From Shewanella subflava (lineage in GTDB: Bacteria; Pseudomonadota; Gammaproteobacteria; Enterobacterales; Shewanellaceae), in the NCBI RefSeq assembly GCF_025971955.1, contig NZ_JAPDMX010000023.1:51685-115684 (forward strand): a stretch of DNA of 64,000 nucleotides, written 5' to 3'. The position numbers and the translations under genes are program-made. Every line of letters begins with the position of its first letter. Position 1 is the first letter of the stretch. The notes beneath the pieces are model-generated. The model worked only from the letters and a program-made list of their open reading frames with translations. It ran no database searches and had not been told where the DNA came from. Of the stretch, positions 50,810 through 59,570 are shown piece after piece.

Positions 50810-50914
50810 TATCAATTTATGGTTGTATTGGGTAATATCAACTTATGGTTGTTTTTATGCTATCTACCTGATAATTAACCTAAAGGTAAATATCAATTTA
50901 TGGTTGTTTCGACA
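50810..50914 (-). repeat. Transposon left end: three spaced TnsB-type sites and terminus
   Basis: Inverted copies of the 17-bp motif are at 50810-50826 (TATCAATTTATGGTTGT), 50836-50852 (TATCAACTTATGGTTGT) and 50891-50907 (TATCAATTTATGGTTGT), then TTCGACA to 50914. Start-to-start spacing is 26 and 55 bp, wider than at the other end and like Tn7L. Confidence 0.88.
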
Positions 50915-50919
50915 GGATT
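50915..50919. repeat. Target site duplication GGATT, distal copy
   Basis: Directly follows the transposon terminus and equals 33462-33466. Confidence 0.92.
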
Positions 50920-50980
50920 AAAAGTCATCTATCCACACATTGAAGCTGCATTTAGCAATGTGTGTCGAGATAATTAAACT

Positions 50981-51015
50981 AAGGCCAGTACATGATGTAC
51001 TGGCCTTATTTTTTG
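50981..51015 (+). terminator. Original oadGAB terminator, displaced by the transposon
   Basis: AAGGCCAGTACAT-g-ATGTACTGGCCTT is a perfect 13-bp stem followed by ATTTTTTG. If the element and one GGATT copy are removed, this hairpin lies about 70 bp after the oadB stop, where an operon terminator belongs. In the present genome it is 17.5 kb from the operon. Confidence 0.82.
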
Positions 51016-51081
51016 TTTAATCATCATTAGCCATAACTGCTACACTGTTTGAAAATGTTTGTTATTTGAAGATCTATTTCT

Positions 51082-51894
51082 ATGCAGCGTGCCCCATTAC
51101 GTCAAGCCAAAACTATTGAAAATGTGTTTAATAGTGCCTATTGGTATCTTGGTCAGCAGGACTTCACCATTAATGAAATCCGCAGCAAGTTAGCACGTAA
51201 AACTGACAATCAACAGTGGATTGATATCGTACTGGCTAGACTGGTAGAAAGTGGTTATTTAAAAAAGGATTTCGATTTCGCTGTACGATATTGTCAGTCG
51301 GCCTTTAGCAGTGAATTAGGCGCCGGAGCCATAAGACGAAAATTACTACGGCGCGGCCTATCAGCAGCTGATATTGAACAAGCGATAGAGCAAGTTATGC
51401 ACGAGCAACAGCTTGATACCTTTGAAATGGCCACCTCAAGACTGCTTAATCGATTCGAAAACTTTAATGGCACCAGTAAAGAAAAAGTCTATACCCAGAT
51501 GACGACTAAAGGATTTTCACGCGCAGAAATCGATCATGCGTTATCTCACCATCCTGAAAGTGACACACTACGCACTAAGCTGGCGATAAAAGCTGATAAA
51601 GTAGATTTAACCGCTGAAATCATCAAATTGTTTAAAAAAGGCAAAGGTAAAACCCTTATCTTGCAGGAACTTAAACAGCGATTGATCGATGTGACAGATT
51701 TTGAAGAAGCCCTTTACCAATTGATGTTAATAGATGAGGTTGATTTCTATCAAAGCTGTAAAGATCAACTAGCTAAAAAACGTTACAACTTATCGGATTA
51801 CAAAGAAAAGTCCAAAGCTTATGCGTATTTGTCCCGTAAAGGGTTTGACAGTGATGAAATACAAGAAGCGATGAAGTTATACCCATCCTCATAA
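51082..51894 (+). CDS. recX: RecX-family regulatory protein, 270 residues
   Basis: RecX proteins bind RecA filaments and restrain recombination. The family's repeated three-helix pattern is visible: (F)TINEIRSKLARKT, then ELGAGAIRRKLLRRGLSAADI, SKEKVYTQMTTKGFSRAEIDHAL and SKAYAYLSRKGFDSDEIQEAM, meaning several tandem modules. It is longer than E. coli RecX (166). It is not beside recA, which has no recX next to it here, so this could be the relocated recX or a second RecX-like gene; the gene symbol is tentative. Its final codons and TAA fall inside a copy of the dispersed inverted-repeat element. Confidence 0.7.
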   Translation: MQRAPLRQAKTIENVFNSAYWYLGQQDFTINEIRSKLARKTDNQQWIDIVLARLVESGYLKKDFDFAVRYCQSAFSSELGAGAIRRKLLRRGLSAADIEQAIEQVMHEQQLDTFEMATSRLLNRFENFNGTSKEKVYTQMTTKGFSRAEIDHALSHHPESDTLRTKLAIKADKVDLTAEIIKLFKKGKGKTLILQELKQRLIDVTDFEEALYQLMLIDEVDFYQSCKDQLAKKRYNLSDYKEKSKAYAYLSRKGFDSDEIQEAMKLYPSS

Positions 51895-52047
51895 ATATCT
51901 GCTCATTCTGGCTTGTGAAAATACTCGATAATGGCGTTAATTGATTAGATAGTAAAATAACCCATTACCAAAAAACTGCTTTTTTATCAGGTAGGTAATT
52001 CTCGCAATTTTTGAACACTTATTGACTGTCACTGTCACTGGGATTAG
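51881..52047. repeat. Dispersed inverted-repeat element, copy 3, overlapping a gene end
   Basis: Aligns with 63721-63876: the left end ACCCATCCTCATAAATATCTG corresponds to ACC-AATCGTAATAAATAACTG. Also shared are GGCTTGTGAAAATACTCGATAATGGCGTTA (in part with copies 2 and 4), AGTAAAATAAC and TTATCAGG. The right end is degraded (GTCACTGGGATTAG). The RecX-like gene stops inside it. Confidence 0.6.
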
Positions 52048-52109
52048 CCAAAGACTCATCCAGTCACTATATCTTGTTGAAACTTAACTATCTCACTTAA
52101 CTTAATTAA

Positions 52110-52178
52110 CTATCTTATCGCCTGATAACAAATAAACGCCAAGCATATTATGTTTGGCGTTTTGTTATCAGGCGATAA
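52110..52178. terminator. Large nested hairpin, bidirectional terminator
   Basis: An outer repeat CTTATCGCCTGATAACAAA / TTTGTTATCAGGCGATAAG encloses an inner stem AACGCCAAGCATA / TATGTTTGGCGTT. Read on the minus strand it ends transcription of the lipoprotein gene; read on plus it could end the RecX-like gene. The outer arms are unusually long (19 bp, perfect). Confidence 0.7.
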
Positions 52179-52185
52179 GTTAATC

Positions 52186-54102
52186 TTACTCCAATCGTAA
52201 TTGATATACCGCAGTGGTACCGCTGACTTCATTACCAATCAGAAGTAACGGCAAACCTGTTGGACTGTGTTGGCTTGCAATAAATTTCATCCCTTCAGGA
52301 CCTAAATCACCGGCCATTGAAGCATCCCCTGTTACATCGCCAGTGTCCGTATCGATGACAAAATCAGCATTAAAGTTACGGTTATGAATGTAATCTACGA
52401 ACGACACAGCAAAAGGATTACTGATGTCGTAAATCATAAATCCAGAGAGGCGCTCTAAACCAATAAATGCATAAGTCTTAGCGCCAATTTGACCTATAGC
52501 GAGAGCTTCTGGCTCAGGTCCTTTATCGTCACTGCGACTGTCACCTTTGTTTTCATCGTTGTTGTTATTAAAGTTCATCCCTAATAACGCAGCGGTAATG
52601 CGCTCAAAGTCACTTGCGCTGTCAAATACTTGTTGACCGTCAGCTGTCCAAATTGAAAACGAACGGCCACCATATGCAACAATTTTATCCATTAACCCGT
52701 CATTGTTGTCATCGCCCATGCTGGTGGTCACTTTTAAACGCCCCAGTTGAGTTTTATCCTGTGCACTGGCAAATTGTAGGTGGTTAGTGTCTAAACTGAG
52801 GTCTGCAGCACGAGCTTCTTCTGAAAAACCAGCATAGTCTCGAGCATCACCTTCGTTGGCTGTCACGATAAAATCAGCATTATTCCAGCGATAACTGGCT
52901 ATTGTATCCGGTTGATACATGCCATAAACACCCGCATAAGCTTGTAGGTTTATCGCATCATCTTTGTCACTCGCGTCTATTTTATTTGCATCCAAGCCAA
53001 AATCCTTAAGCCCTAATGCAATCAGGTTTTTTACCTTAGCCGCCTTGATATCAATCACTGCAATAGCATTGTTTTCTTGCAAACTAACAAAAGCATATTG
53101 ACTGTCTGCAGAGACAGCAATGTACTCTGGCTCTAAGTCTTGCGCGACGCTAGCGCCTGGGCCGTTGATTTTTATTAATGGGTTAAGTTCGTCATGACGT
53201 TCACCGCCGAGGTTAAAATCTTTAAAGTCAATTAAAGTAGCCGATGTTGCTGGCACACCATTAGTGATGGGTATAAGTGCTATAGAACCCTCAGGATCCA
53301 CATCATAAGCGCTGTTTGGCTCACCTTCATTAGCCACTAACAATACAGTGCCATCTGGGGTAAAAGTGACATTGTCAGGTAACGCACCCACTTCAACATA
53401 TGATAAGTAGACGGGTAATCCACTGTCTGATAATTGATAAAAGGCAACAATACCATTACCTTGAGTCGCATTACCTAATAGGTCAGCACGCTCAACTGCC
53501 GTGGCTAATAAATTACCCGATACACTGACACTATTTACGGCACCGAGTAGCGTTACCCCGGTATCACCGCTGATATTTAATTCAGCTTTTTTGGTTATAT
53601 TATTTAAACTATAACCCGCTTCCGCTTCAGCGGGAGTCTGAGTTAAGGTTGATAAATCTAACACATCAACCTTGCCACTTTGTGCATTCACCACAAATGC
53701 ACTTTGGCTGCTAGGGTGATAGTCAACAATCTCAGCTGCGCTAAGCCCATATACACCCGATTGATATCGACCGACTAAATCAACACTGAGGCTATTTAGG
53801 TCGGTGTGACAAATCAATTGAGTTTGTAAACTATCAACTTCATCAGACTCTAGAACGCCATTCCTATTGGTGTCTAATCCGGTTTCAATTTGTTGGCCAC
53901 CAAAGGGACACTGTGCATGACCTGCACTAATGGCGGTTACCGTGACTAATGCTGACAATCCTGCACTGCCATCAACTCCGTTTACGCCATCAGTCCCTGC
54001 TACACCGGTTTGTCCGTCATCACCATTGCAGGCGGTTAATAACATTGCGGTCATGATTGCAGAGACTAAAAGTGTTGTTTTACCTTGAGTAAGTCGCTTC
54101 AT
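52186..54102 (-). CDS. Choice-of-anchor-I family lipoprotein
   Basis: 638 residues. A lipoprotein signal (MTAMLLTAC) is followed by a short collagen-like Gly repeat (GVAGTDGVNGVDGSAG), then a small domain (CPFGGQQIETGLDTNRNGV ... DEVDSLQTQLIC) seen on many Shewanella surface proteins. The large part (about 110-638) is a beta-propeller of the choice-of-anchor-I / alkaline-phosphatase-like type, with TVLLVANEGEPNSAYDVDPEG, YAFVSLQENNAIAVID, IVTANEGDARDY and NDGLMDKIVAYGGRSFSIW. Likely an exported Ca2+-binding or phosphatase-related protein; no activity is shown by the sequence. Confidence 0.8.
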   Translation of the reverse strand: MKRLTQGKTTLLVSAIMTAMLLTACNGDDGQTGVAGTDGVNGVDGSAGLSALVTVTAISAGHAQCPFGGQQIETGLDTNRNGVLESDEVDSLQTQLICHTDLNSLSVDLVGRYQSGVYGLSAAEIVDYHPSSQSAFVVNAQSGKVDVLDLSTLTQTPAEAEAGYSLNNITKKAELNISGDTGVTLLGAVNSVSVSGNLLATAVERADLLGNATQGNGIVAFYQLSDSGLPVYLSYVEVGALPDNVTFTPDGTVLLVANEGEPNSAYDVDPEGSIALIPITNGVPATSATLIDFKDFNLGGERHDELNPLIKINGPGASVAQDLEPEYIAVSADSQYAFVSLQENNAIAVIDIKAAKVKNLIALGLKDFGLDANKIDASDKDDAINLQAYAGVYGMYQPDTIASYRWNNADFIVTANEGDARDYAGFSEEARAADLSLDTNHLQFASAQDKTQLGRLKVTTSMGDDNNDGLMDKIVAYGGRSFSIWTADGQQVFDSASDFERITAALLGMNFNNNNDENKGDSRSDDKGPEPEALAIGQIGAKTYAFIGLERLSGFMIYDISNPFAVSFVDYIHNRNFNADFVIDTDTGDVTGDASMAGDLGPEGMKFIASQHSPTGLPLLLIGNEVSGTTAVYQLRLE

Positions 54103-54420
54103 AAACTCGTGTCCTAAATAGAATTCTGTAATATAAAGCGGACAATTTAGTGAACAAGCGTGACAGTTTAATGATCTTAATATTTCATTTGTATGCTCTT
54201 AATAACCACAGAACGGGATGATAAATGTCCATTGAGCGACTCTTTGTTGCGCTAACTGCGTTGAATTGATTTGTAATAAGACCGTCAAAGACAGGGCGGT
54301 TGAGCGATGTTAGCTGCCGGCCAAAGACCCGTTATTGATGCGTAAATCCGCCCTGTTAGCTGTTCAAGGTCAAGTTTGATTGTCAGTCATTGGGTATGCT
54401 GAATTCATACTCACAAAAGG
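54103..54420. other. Gene-free stretch between lipoprotein and symporter genes
   Basis: I see no coding frame. The part next to 54102 should carry the promoter of the lipoprotein gene (minus strand). A GACCGTCAAAGACAGGGCGGTTG segment near 54282 is mildly repetitive. Nothing else is visible. Confidence 0.4.
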
Positions 54421-54427
54421 TAAAAAA

Positions 54428-54460
54428 AATGCCAATATCATTAAGGTGATATTGGCATTG
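54428..54460 (-). terminator. Intrinsic terminator of the symporter gene
   Basis: Read on minus, AATGCCAATATCA-CCT-TAATGATATTGGCATT is a stem followed by TTTTTTTACC. Confidence 0.88.
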
Positions 54461-54507
54461 ATTGTTTAACTAAAAAGTGCGAAACAATACGATGATTTTT
54501 AATCTGG

Positions 54508-55758
54508 TTAAGCTGTTTTTTGTTCCGTGTGGGTTTCTTCAGAATTGAACTGCTCAATATCTAGTTGACCTTCGCTTTTACCGATAACAACAGCGGTCAT
54601 CATGTCGCCTGTCACATTGGTTGCGGTGCGGATCATGTCGATTATGCGATCGATTGCCGCAATAAACGCGATACCTTCTAAGGGTAAACCCACTACGCCT
54701 AGGGTGACGGTTAGCATAACCATAGCACTGCCTGGCACGCCAGCCGTGCCCACAGAGGCCACGGTTGCGGTTACTGCAATAAGCATGTAATCAGTCATAT
54801 CTAAAGGGATGCCATAGATTTGCGCAATAAAGATAGCGGCAATTGCAGGATAAATTCCGCCACAGCCATCCATATTCATCGTCGCGCCTAAAGGCAATAC
54901 AAAGGCGCTGTAATTTTTTGACACTCCCATTGATGCGCTACAACGCGTAGTGGCCGGTAAGGTTCCAAAACTCGATGATGTGCTAAATGCCACAAGCTGT
55001 GCGGGCATCGCTTTACGGAAAAATTTAACCGGACTTAAACCTGCCGCAAATTTAACTAAACCGCCATAGACAAAAATAATATGGATTAACGCGGCGATAT
55101 AAATGGCAATGATAAATTTACCCAGTGGAAGCAATGTACTTAAGCCATATTCGCCAACAACCCAGGCCATTAAGCCAAAAACGCCAATAGGCGTGAGTTT
55201 AAGTACCATGCGAGTCAATTGGAACATGACCTCAGAGCTGGCCTCCATGACTTTTTTCAGTGGTTCCGCTTTTTCGCCCACAGTATTGATTGCTATTCCT
55301 ACCAAGGCTGCAAACACAATAATTTGTAATACATTACCTTCAGCTAAAGAAGCAAACGGGTTAACCGGGATCATATTCAGTAAAACTTGAGCAAATCCCG
55401 GAATGTCGCGTTCGCGCACTTCAGTGGTCGCTAACTCCAGTGAGCCGCCCATATCAATAAAACTGCCGACGGTAAGGCCAATAAATGAGGCAATCGTGCC
55501 GGTAAACATAAATAAACCTAAGGTTTTCATGCTTAACCGAGTTAAATTTGTTTGGCCACCCAAAGAGGTGATGCTGACAACAATGGCACAAAAAACCAGC
55601 GGCGCAACCAGCATTTTTATCGCGCTGATGAATAAATCACCTAAGGGTTTTAAAACCACCGCCGAGCTGCCTAATGCCATACCCACAAGGGTACCTAAAA
55701 TGAAGCCTGCTAATACTTTTTGCCAAAAAGGAATACGTTTAAATGTGTCTAAAATCAT
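54508..55758 (-). CDS. Dicarboxylate/amino acid:cation symporter (DAACS family)
   Basis: 416-residue inner-membrane symporter of the GltP/DctA type, driven by Na+ or H+, for glutamate, aspartate or C4-dicarboxylates. It has about eight helices plus two re-entrant loops. Signature motifs are AFSTSSSFGTLPATTRC (serine-rich loop), PLGATMNMDGCGGIYPA (the NMDG cation site) and ATVASVGTAGVPGSAMVML. The start MILDTFKRIPFWQK is standard. Monocistronic. The substrate cannot be decided between amino acid and dicarboxylate from sequence alone. Confidence 0.92.
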   Translation of the reverse strand: MILDTFKRIPFWQKVLAGFILGTLVGMALGSSAVVLKPLGDLFISAIKMLVAPLVFCAIVVSITSLGGQTNLTRLSMKTLGLFMFTGTIASFIGLTVGSFIDMGGSLELATTEVRERDIPGFAQVLLNMIPVNPFASLAEGNVLQIIVFAALVGIAINTVGEKAEPLKKVMEASSEVMFQLTRMVLKLTPIGVFGLMAWVVGEYGLSTLLPLGKFIIAIYIAALIHIIFVYGGLVKFAAGLSPVKFFRKAMPAQLVAFSTSSSFGTLPATTRCSASMGVSKNYSAFVLPLGATMNMDGCGGIYPAIAAIFIAQIYGIPLDMTDYMLIAVTATVASVGTAGVPGSAMVMLTVTLGVVGLPLEGIAFIAAIDRIIDMIRTATNVTGDMMTAVVIGKSEGQLDIEQFNSEETHTEQKTA

Positions 55759-56044
55759 CGGGGGATCTCATTGTTATTATGTGACTCAGCAGTTTTTTTT
55801 GATGTACATGCTAATTGCAGTTAACTTATCCGTCTTCAGCTGTTTGTGCAAACTCGTTATTTCGATAGATGAAGCAAATTTAATGGCATTCTAGAGAGGC
55901 AAGTACAGACAAACAACGTTAATTTGATATAACTTATAATTATATGTATCAATGTTAATAGAATAATAAATATTCACTAAATGGTTACTTTATTCATAAT
56001 GGCATGTGTAAATTAAAAATTATTGCAAATCATAAGGATACGTT

Positions 56045-56467
56045 TTGTCTGAATTGTGGGTTATGTTTTCTGGGGCGTTTTTAGCTGCAACCTTGTTACC
56101 GGGGGGATCAGAAGTTTTACTTCTGGGTTTATTACAACACAATAGTGAACCTTGGTTAGCTTTATTGGTCGTAGCCAGTGTGGGTAATACGCTCGGCGCC
56201 CTAACCAGTTATTATTTAGGTCGAATAGGGCGGTTTGCTAAATCGCCTGATGATTTTAAAAACAAGCATTATCAACGTTCACTGCGTTGGTTCGAGCGTT
56301 TTGGTGTATGGGCATTATTATTATCCTGGTTACCTCTAATTGGGGATATTTTGTGCTTAATTGCAGGCTGGCTTAAATTACCGGTTGTGCCTTCAACATT
56401 GCTTATTCTATTGGGCAAAACGGTTCGCTATAGTCTGATTGTGTTGGCTTTTATGGCAACGGTTTAA
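56045..56467 (+). CDS. YqaA-like DedA/SNARE-associated membrane protein
   Basis: 140 residues with three or four hydrophobic segments and the DedA-type motif GNTLGALTSYYLGRIGRF, followed by a second conserved Gly/Arg segment (RFGVWALLLSWLPLIGDI). Proteins of this group are inner-membrane and linked to lipid flipping or membrane homeostasis. The start is a TTG (56045-56047) behind a good AAGGA ribosome site; no ATG fits. It lies upstream of the M16 protease gene, with a 58-bp gap. Confidence 0.82.
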   Translation: MSELWVMFSGAFLAATLLPGGSEVLLLGLLQHNSEPWLALLVVASVGNTLGALTSYYLGRIGRFAKSPDDFKNKHYQRSLRWFERFGVWALLLSWLPLIGDILCLIAGWLKLPVVPSTLLILLGKTVRYSLIVLAFMATV

Positions 56468-56525
56468 TTCCTAACTTATCTGTGTAAGCAGAATTCAGGT
56501 TGTTTATAAACTCAAGGAGAGTGTT

Positions 56526-59384
56526 TTGAAAAAGTGGATACTTGCGGTCGCAATCAGTGCGGCAATATCAGGGTGTGCAATATCAAGCACAGATAATGCT
56601 ATTGACGTCACAACTGCTCAAGCCCGCTTGCCCGCGGGTGTGAGTTTAATTGAAACGGTTTCACTCACCGACAGCGAAATTGGCATCCCCTATAAAAAAT
56701 ATCGCCTCGCCAACGGCTTGACGGTCATTTTGCATCAAGATACTTCAGATCCATTAGTGCACGTTGATGTGACTTATCACGTCGGCTCGGCACGTGAACT
56801 TGCCGGACGAAGTGGCTTTGCGCACTTATTTGAGCACATGATGTTTCAAGGTTCGCAGCATGTGGGTGATGAACAACACTTTAAATTAGTCACCGAAGCA
56901 GGTGGCACATTAAACGGCACAACAAACTCAGATAGAACTAACTATTTTGAAACCGTACCGAGCAATCAGTTAGAGAAAATGTTGTGGTTAGAATCAGACA
57001 GAATGGGCTTCTTTTTACCGGCTTTAACGTCTGAAAAGTTTGAGGTGCAGCGGGAGACGGTTAAAAACGAACGTGCGCAACGGATAGATAATCGTCCCTA
57101 TGGCCGTTTAGGTGAACGCTTTGCACAGGCCCTTTATCCCGAGGCCCATCCGTATTCATGGCCGGTTATTGGTTGGCCTGAAGATCTTGACCGCGCAACC
57201 CTAGATGATGTGAAACACTTTTTCGAACGATGGTATGGCCCAAATAACGCCACCTTAACCATAGGGGGGGATTTTGATGAGTCACAAACTTTGGTATGGG
57301 TGAATCAATACTTTGGCGAGATCCCATCAGGCCCTCAAGTTGACTCTGCTACAAAAGTGCCAGTGACGTTAGATAAAACACGTTATATATCAATGGAAGA
57401 CAAAGTGCATTTACCTTTGTTATATGTGGGTATGCCGACAGTTTATGCAGGCCATCCTGATGAAGCTGCTCTTGATTTACTGGCGAATATCATAGGAGGT
57501 GGCCCTACATCTTTGTTATATAAAAACCTTGTGAAAGAAGGGTATGCGGTTCAAGCATCAGTTGGACACCCTTGTCAGGAATTGGCGTGTCAATTTACGT
57601 TATATGCGCTGGCCAACCCCGCCACAGGTGGTCAGTTAACTTTACTGGAAACTAAAATTGATGAGTCCATTGCTGAGTTCGAACAACGCGGCGTAACTGA
57701 CGAAGATCTTGAAAAAGTAAAAGTACAGTTTGAAGCCGACACTATTTTTGGTTTACAAAGCGTGCGTGGCAAGGTGTCTACTTTAGCGGCTAATCAAACC
57801 TTTTACGGTAATCCTAATATGGTTGCCCAAGACTTAGCACGCTATCGTAGTGTGTCTAAAGATGATGTGATGCGGGTGTTTAAACAGTACATCAAGGACA
57901 AGCCTAAAGTAGTGATGAGTGTGGTGCCTGAAGGTCAATCACAGCTTGTGGCAAGGGCTGATAACTTTTCACCGACAGTTTTGCCTGTTGCTGCGCAGGC
58001 CGTGACAGGCTTGACTGATATTAAGCCTGTGGTTTCAAGTTTTGATCGTACAAAAATACCACAAGTGGGCAAAGCCCCTGTGTTAACTGTCCCCAGCCTT
58101 TGGACGTCATCATTGAATAATGGCATCGAGGTAATGGGCACAGAAAGTGAAGAAACACCTACCGCTGAGCTGGTGATTTACCTTGAAGGCGGACATCGTG
58201 CGGTGCCAGCGGAAAAAGCGGGTTTAGCTCAGCTAACCGCCGCTATGATGGGGGAGTCGAGTACCCAACATACCACTGAAGAGTTAGCCCATAAGCTTGA
58301 GATGTTAGGTTCTAGTATCAGTTTTGGTGCCGGAAGCTCACAGTCCTATGTACAAGTATCGAGTTTGTCTAAAAACCTTGCTGCAACATTAGCTATTTTA
58401 GAAGAGCGTTTATTTACCCCAGGCTTTAATAGCGCTGATTTTGAAAGGGTAAAACAGCAACAATTACAAAGCTTGCAGCAGGCTATGACCAATCCGAGCT
58501 ATTTAGCGAGTAATGGTTTTTCAGCGCTGTTGTACGGTAAAAATACCGTTATGGGCAGCAGTCAACTGGGTACGGTTGAATCCCTTTCAGCACTCACCCT
58601 TGATGACGTTAAAGCCTTTTATCAACAACAATATACCGCTGGCAGTGCACAGATGGTGGTTGTGTCTGATTTAGACAAAGATAATCTGATGCCAATGTTA
58701 AGTGGATTCAGTCAGTGGAGCGGAGAGGCAACCAAGTTATCACCCATCAATAAACGGCTTTATGCCGCACCAGCCACCATTTACATTATTGATAAGCCGG
58801 ATGCTGCCCAGTCGGAAATTAATATTGGTAAACGGGCGTTGTCCTTCGATGCCACCGGAGAGTATTTTAAGGCTAATTTGATGAATTATCCTCTAGGGGG
58901 CGCCTTTAATAGTCGCATTAACCTTAATTTACGCGAAGATAAAGGTTATACCTATGGCGCAAGAACGCAGTTTAGCGGCCAAGAAGATAGTGGTGAATTT
59001 ATTGCCTCAGCCAGTGTGAGAACGGATGTTACAGGTGCAGCAATTGCTGAGTTTATTAAAGAAATTCAAACCTATCAACAAACGGGAATGAATGAACAAG
59101 AGTTAGCCTTTTTACGTAACTCTATTACTCAAGGCCAAGCATTGGATTTTGAAACCCCGTACCAAAAGGCTGGGTTTATTCGCAGAATTCAGCGCTATCA
59201 ATTAGATCCTCAATTTACCCAACAACAAGCTGAGATAATTAATGCTATTACGACCACTGAATTAAACTCACTTGCTAAATCGCTATTGGATATCAATACT
59301 ATGGTGATATTGGTCGTGGGTGATAAAGATGTAATCGAAGCGCAATTGGCCCCATTAGGATATCCAATTCAAGTAATAAATTAA
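56526..59384 (+). CDS. M16-family zinc metalloprotease (insulinase-like) lipoprotein
   Basis: 952 residues. A signal peptide ends at a lipobox (AAISGC). The inverted zinc motif H-x-x-E-H is H100-L-F-E103-H104 in FAHLFEHMMFQG, with the third ligand expected in VKNERAQ about 75 residues on. Two tandem M16 halves are visible: the second (from about 510) keeps the fold, with ARTQFSGQEDSGEF and LREDKGYTYG, but has no HxxEH, as usual for the inactive half. TTG start preceded by AAGGAGA. Likely periplasmic peptide turnover. Confidence 0.92.
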   Translation: MKKWILAVAISAAISGCAISSTDNAIDVTTAQARLPAGVSLIETVSLTDSEIGIPYKKYRLANGLTVILHQDTSDPLVHVDVTYHVGSARELAGRSGFAHLFEHMMFQGSQHVGDEQHFKLVTEAGGTLNGTTNSDRTNYFETVPSNQLEKMLWLESDRMGFFLPALTSEKFEVQRETVKNERAQRIDNRPYGRLGERFAQALYPEAHPYSWPVIGWPEDLDRATLDDVKHFFERWYGPNNATLTIGGDFDESQTLVWVNQYFGEIPSGPQVDSATKVPVTLDKTRYISMEDKVHLPLLYVGMPTVYAGHPDEAALDLLANIIGGGPTSLLYKNLVKEGYAVQASVGHPCQELACQFTLYALANPATGGQLTLLETKIDESIAEFEQRGVTDEDLEKVKVQFEADTIFGLQSVRGKVSTLAANQTFYGNPNMVAQDLARYRSVSKDDVMRVFKQYIKDKPKVVMSVVPEGQSQLVARADNFSPTVLPVAAQAVTGLTDIKPVVSSFDRTKIPQVGKAPVLTVPSLWTSSLNNGIEVMGTESEETPTAELVIYLEGGHRAVPAEKAGLAQLTAAMMGESSTQHTTEELAHKLEMLGSSISFGAGSSQSYVQVSSLSKNLAATLAILEERLFTPGFNSADFERVKQQQLQSLQQAMTNPSYLASNGFSALLYGKNTVMGSSQLGTVESLSALTLDDVKAFYQQQYTAGSAQMVVVSDLDKDNLMPMLSGFSQWSGEATKLSPINKRLYAAPATIYIIDKPDAAQSEINIGKRALSFDATGEYFKANLMNYPLGGAFNSRINLNLREDKGYTYGARTQFSGQEDSGEFIASASVRTDVTGAAIAEFIKEIQTYQQTGMNEQELAFLRNSITQGQALDFETPYQKAGFIRRIQRYQLDPQFTQQQAEIINAITTTELNSLAKSLLDINTMVILVVGDKDVIEAQLAPLGYPIQVIN

Positions 59385-59570
59385 TTCATTAAATCATTGG
59401 GTTGAATTAAACCTATTTAGCCCAATATCAGTATCAAGAAGTGAGTGTTAACGGTGGCAGAATCTCTGTTGCCGTTTTTGTTTACAGTTTTTTTGCCAAT
59501 TTGGTAATAATCTCGGGTATTATCGGGTCTAGCTGTTAATCATGCGAGTCCATCAGTAGAGAATAGTATA

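Larger units (their letters stand above)
33467..50914. mobile_element. Type I-F3 CRISPR-associated Tn7-like transposon, complete (17,448 bp)
   Basis: The ends TGTCGATACAACCATAAA (33467) and, reverse-complemented, TGTCGAAACAACCATAAA (50914) are terminal inverted repeats differing at one base. The element is flanked by a perfect GGATT duplication. It contains tnsA, tnsB and tnsC (plus), tniQ, cas8/5 fusion, cas7, cas6 and a CRISPR array (minus), and cargo. There is no cas1, cas2 or cas3, no tnsD or tnsE, and no Xre-type regulator gene that I can see. Protein sequences resemble the Vibrio cholerae Tn6677 (INTEGRATE) set as I remember it. By Tn7 convention the tnsA side is the right end and faces oadB (target - right - left orientation). 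Confidence 0.96.
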
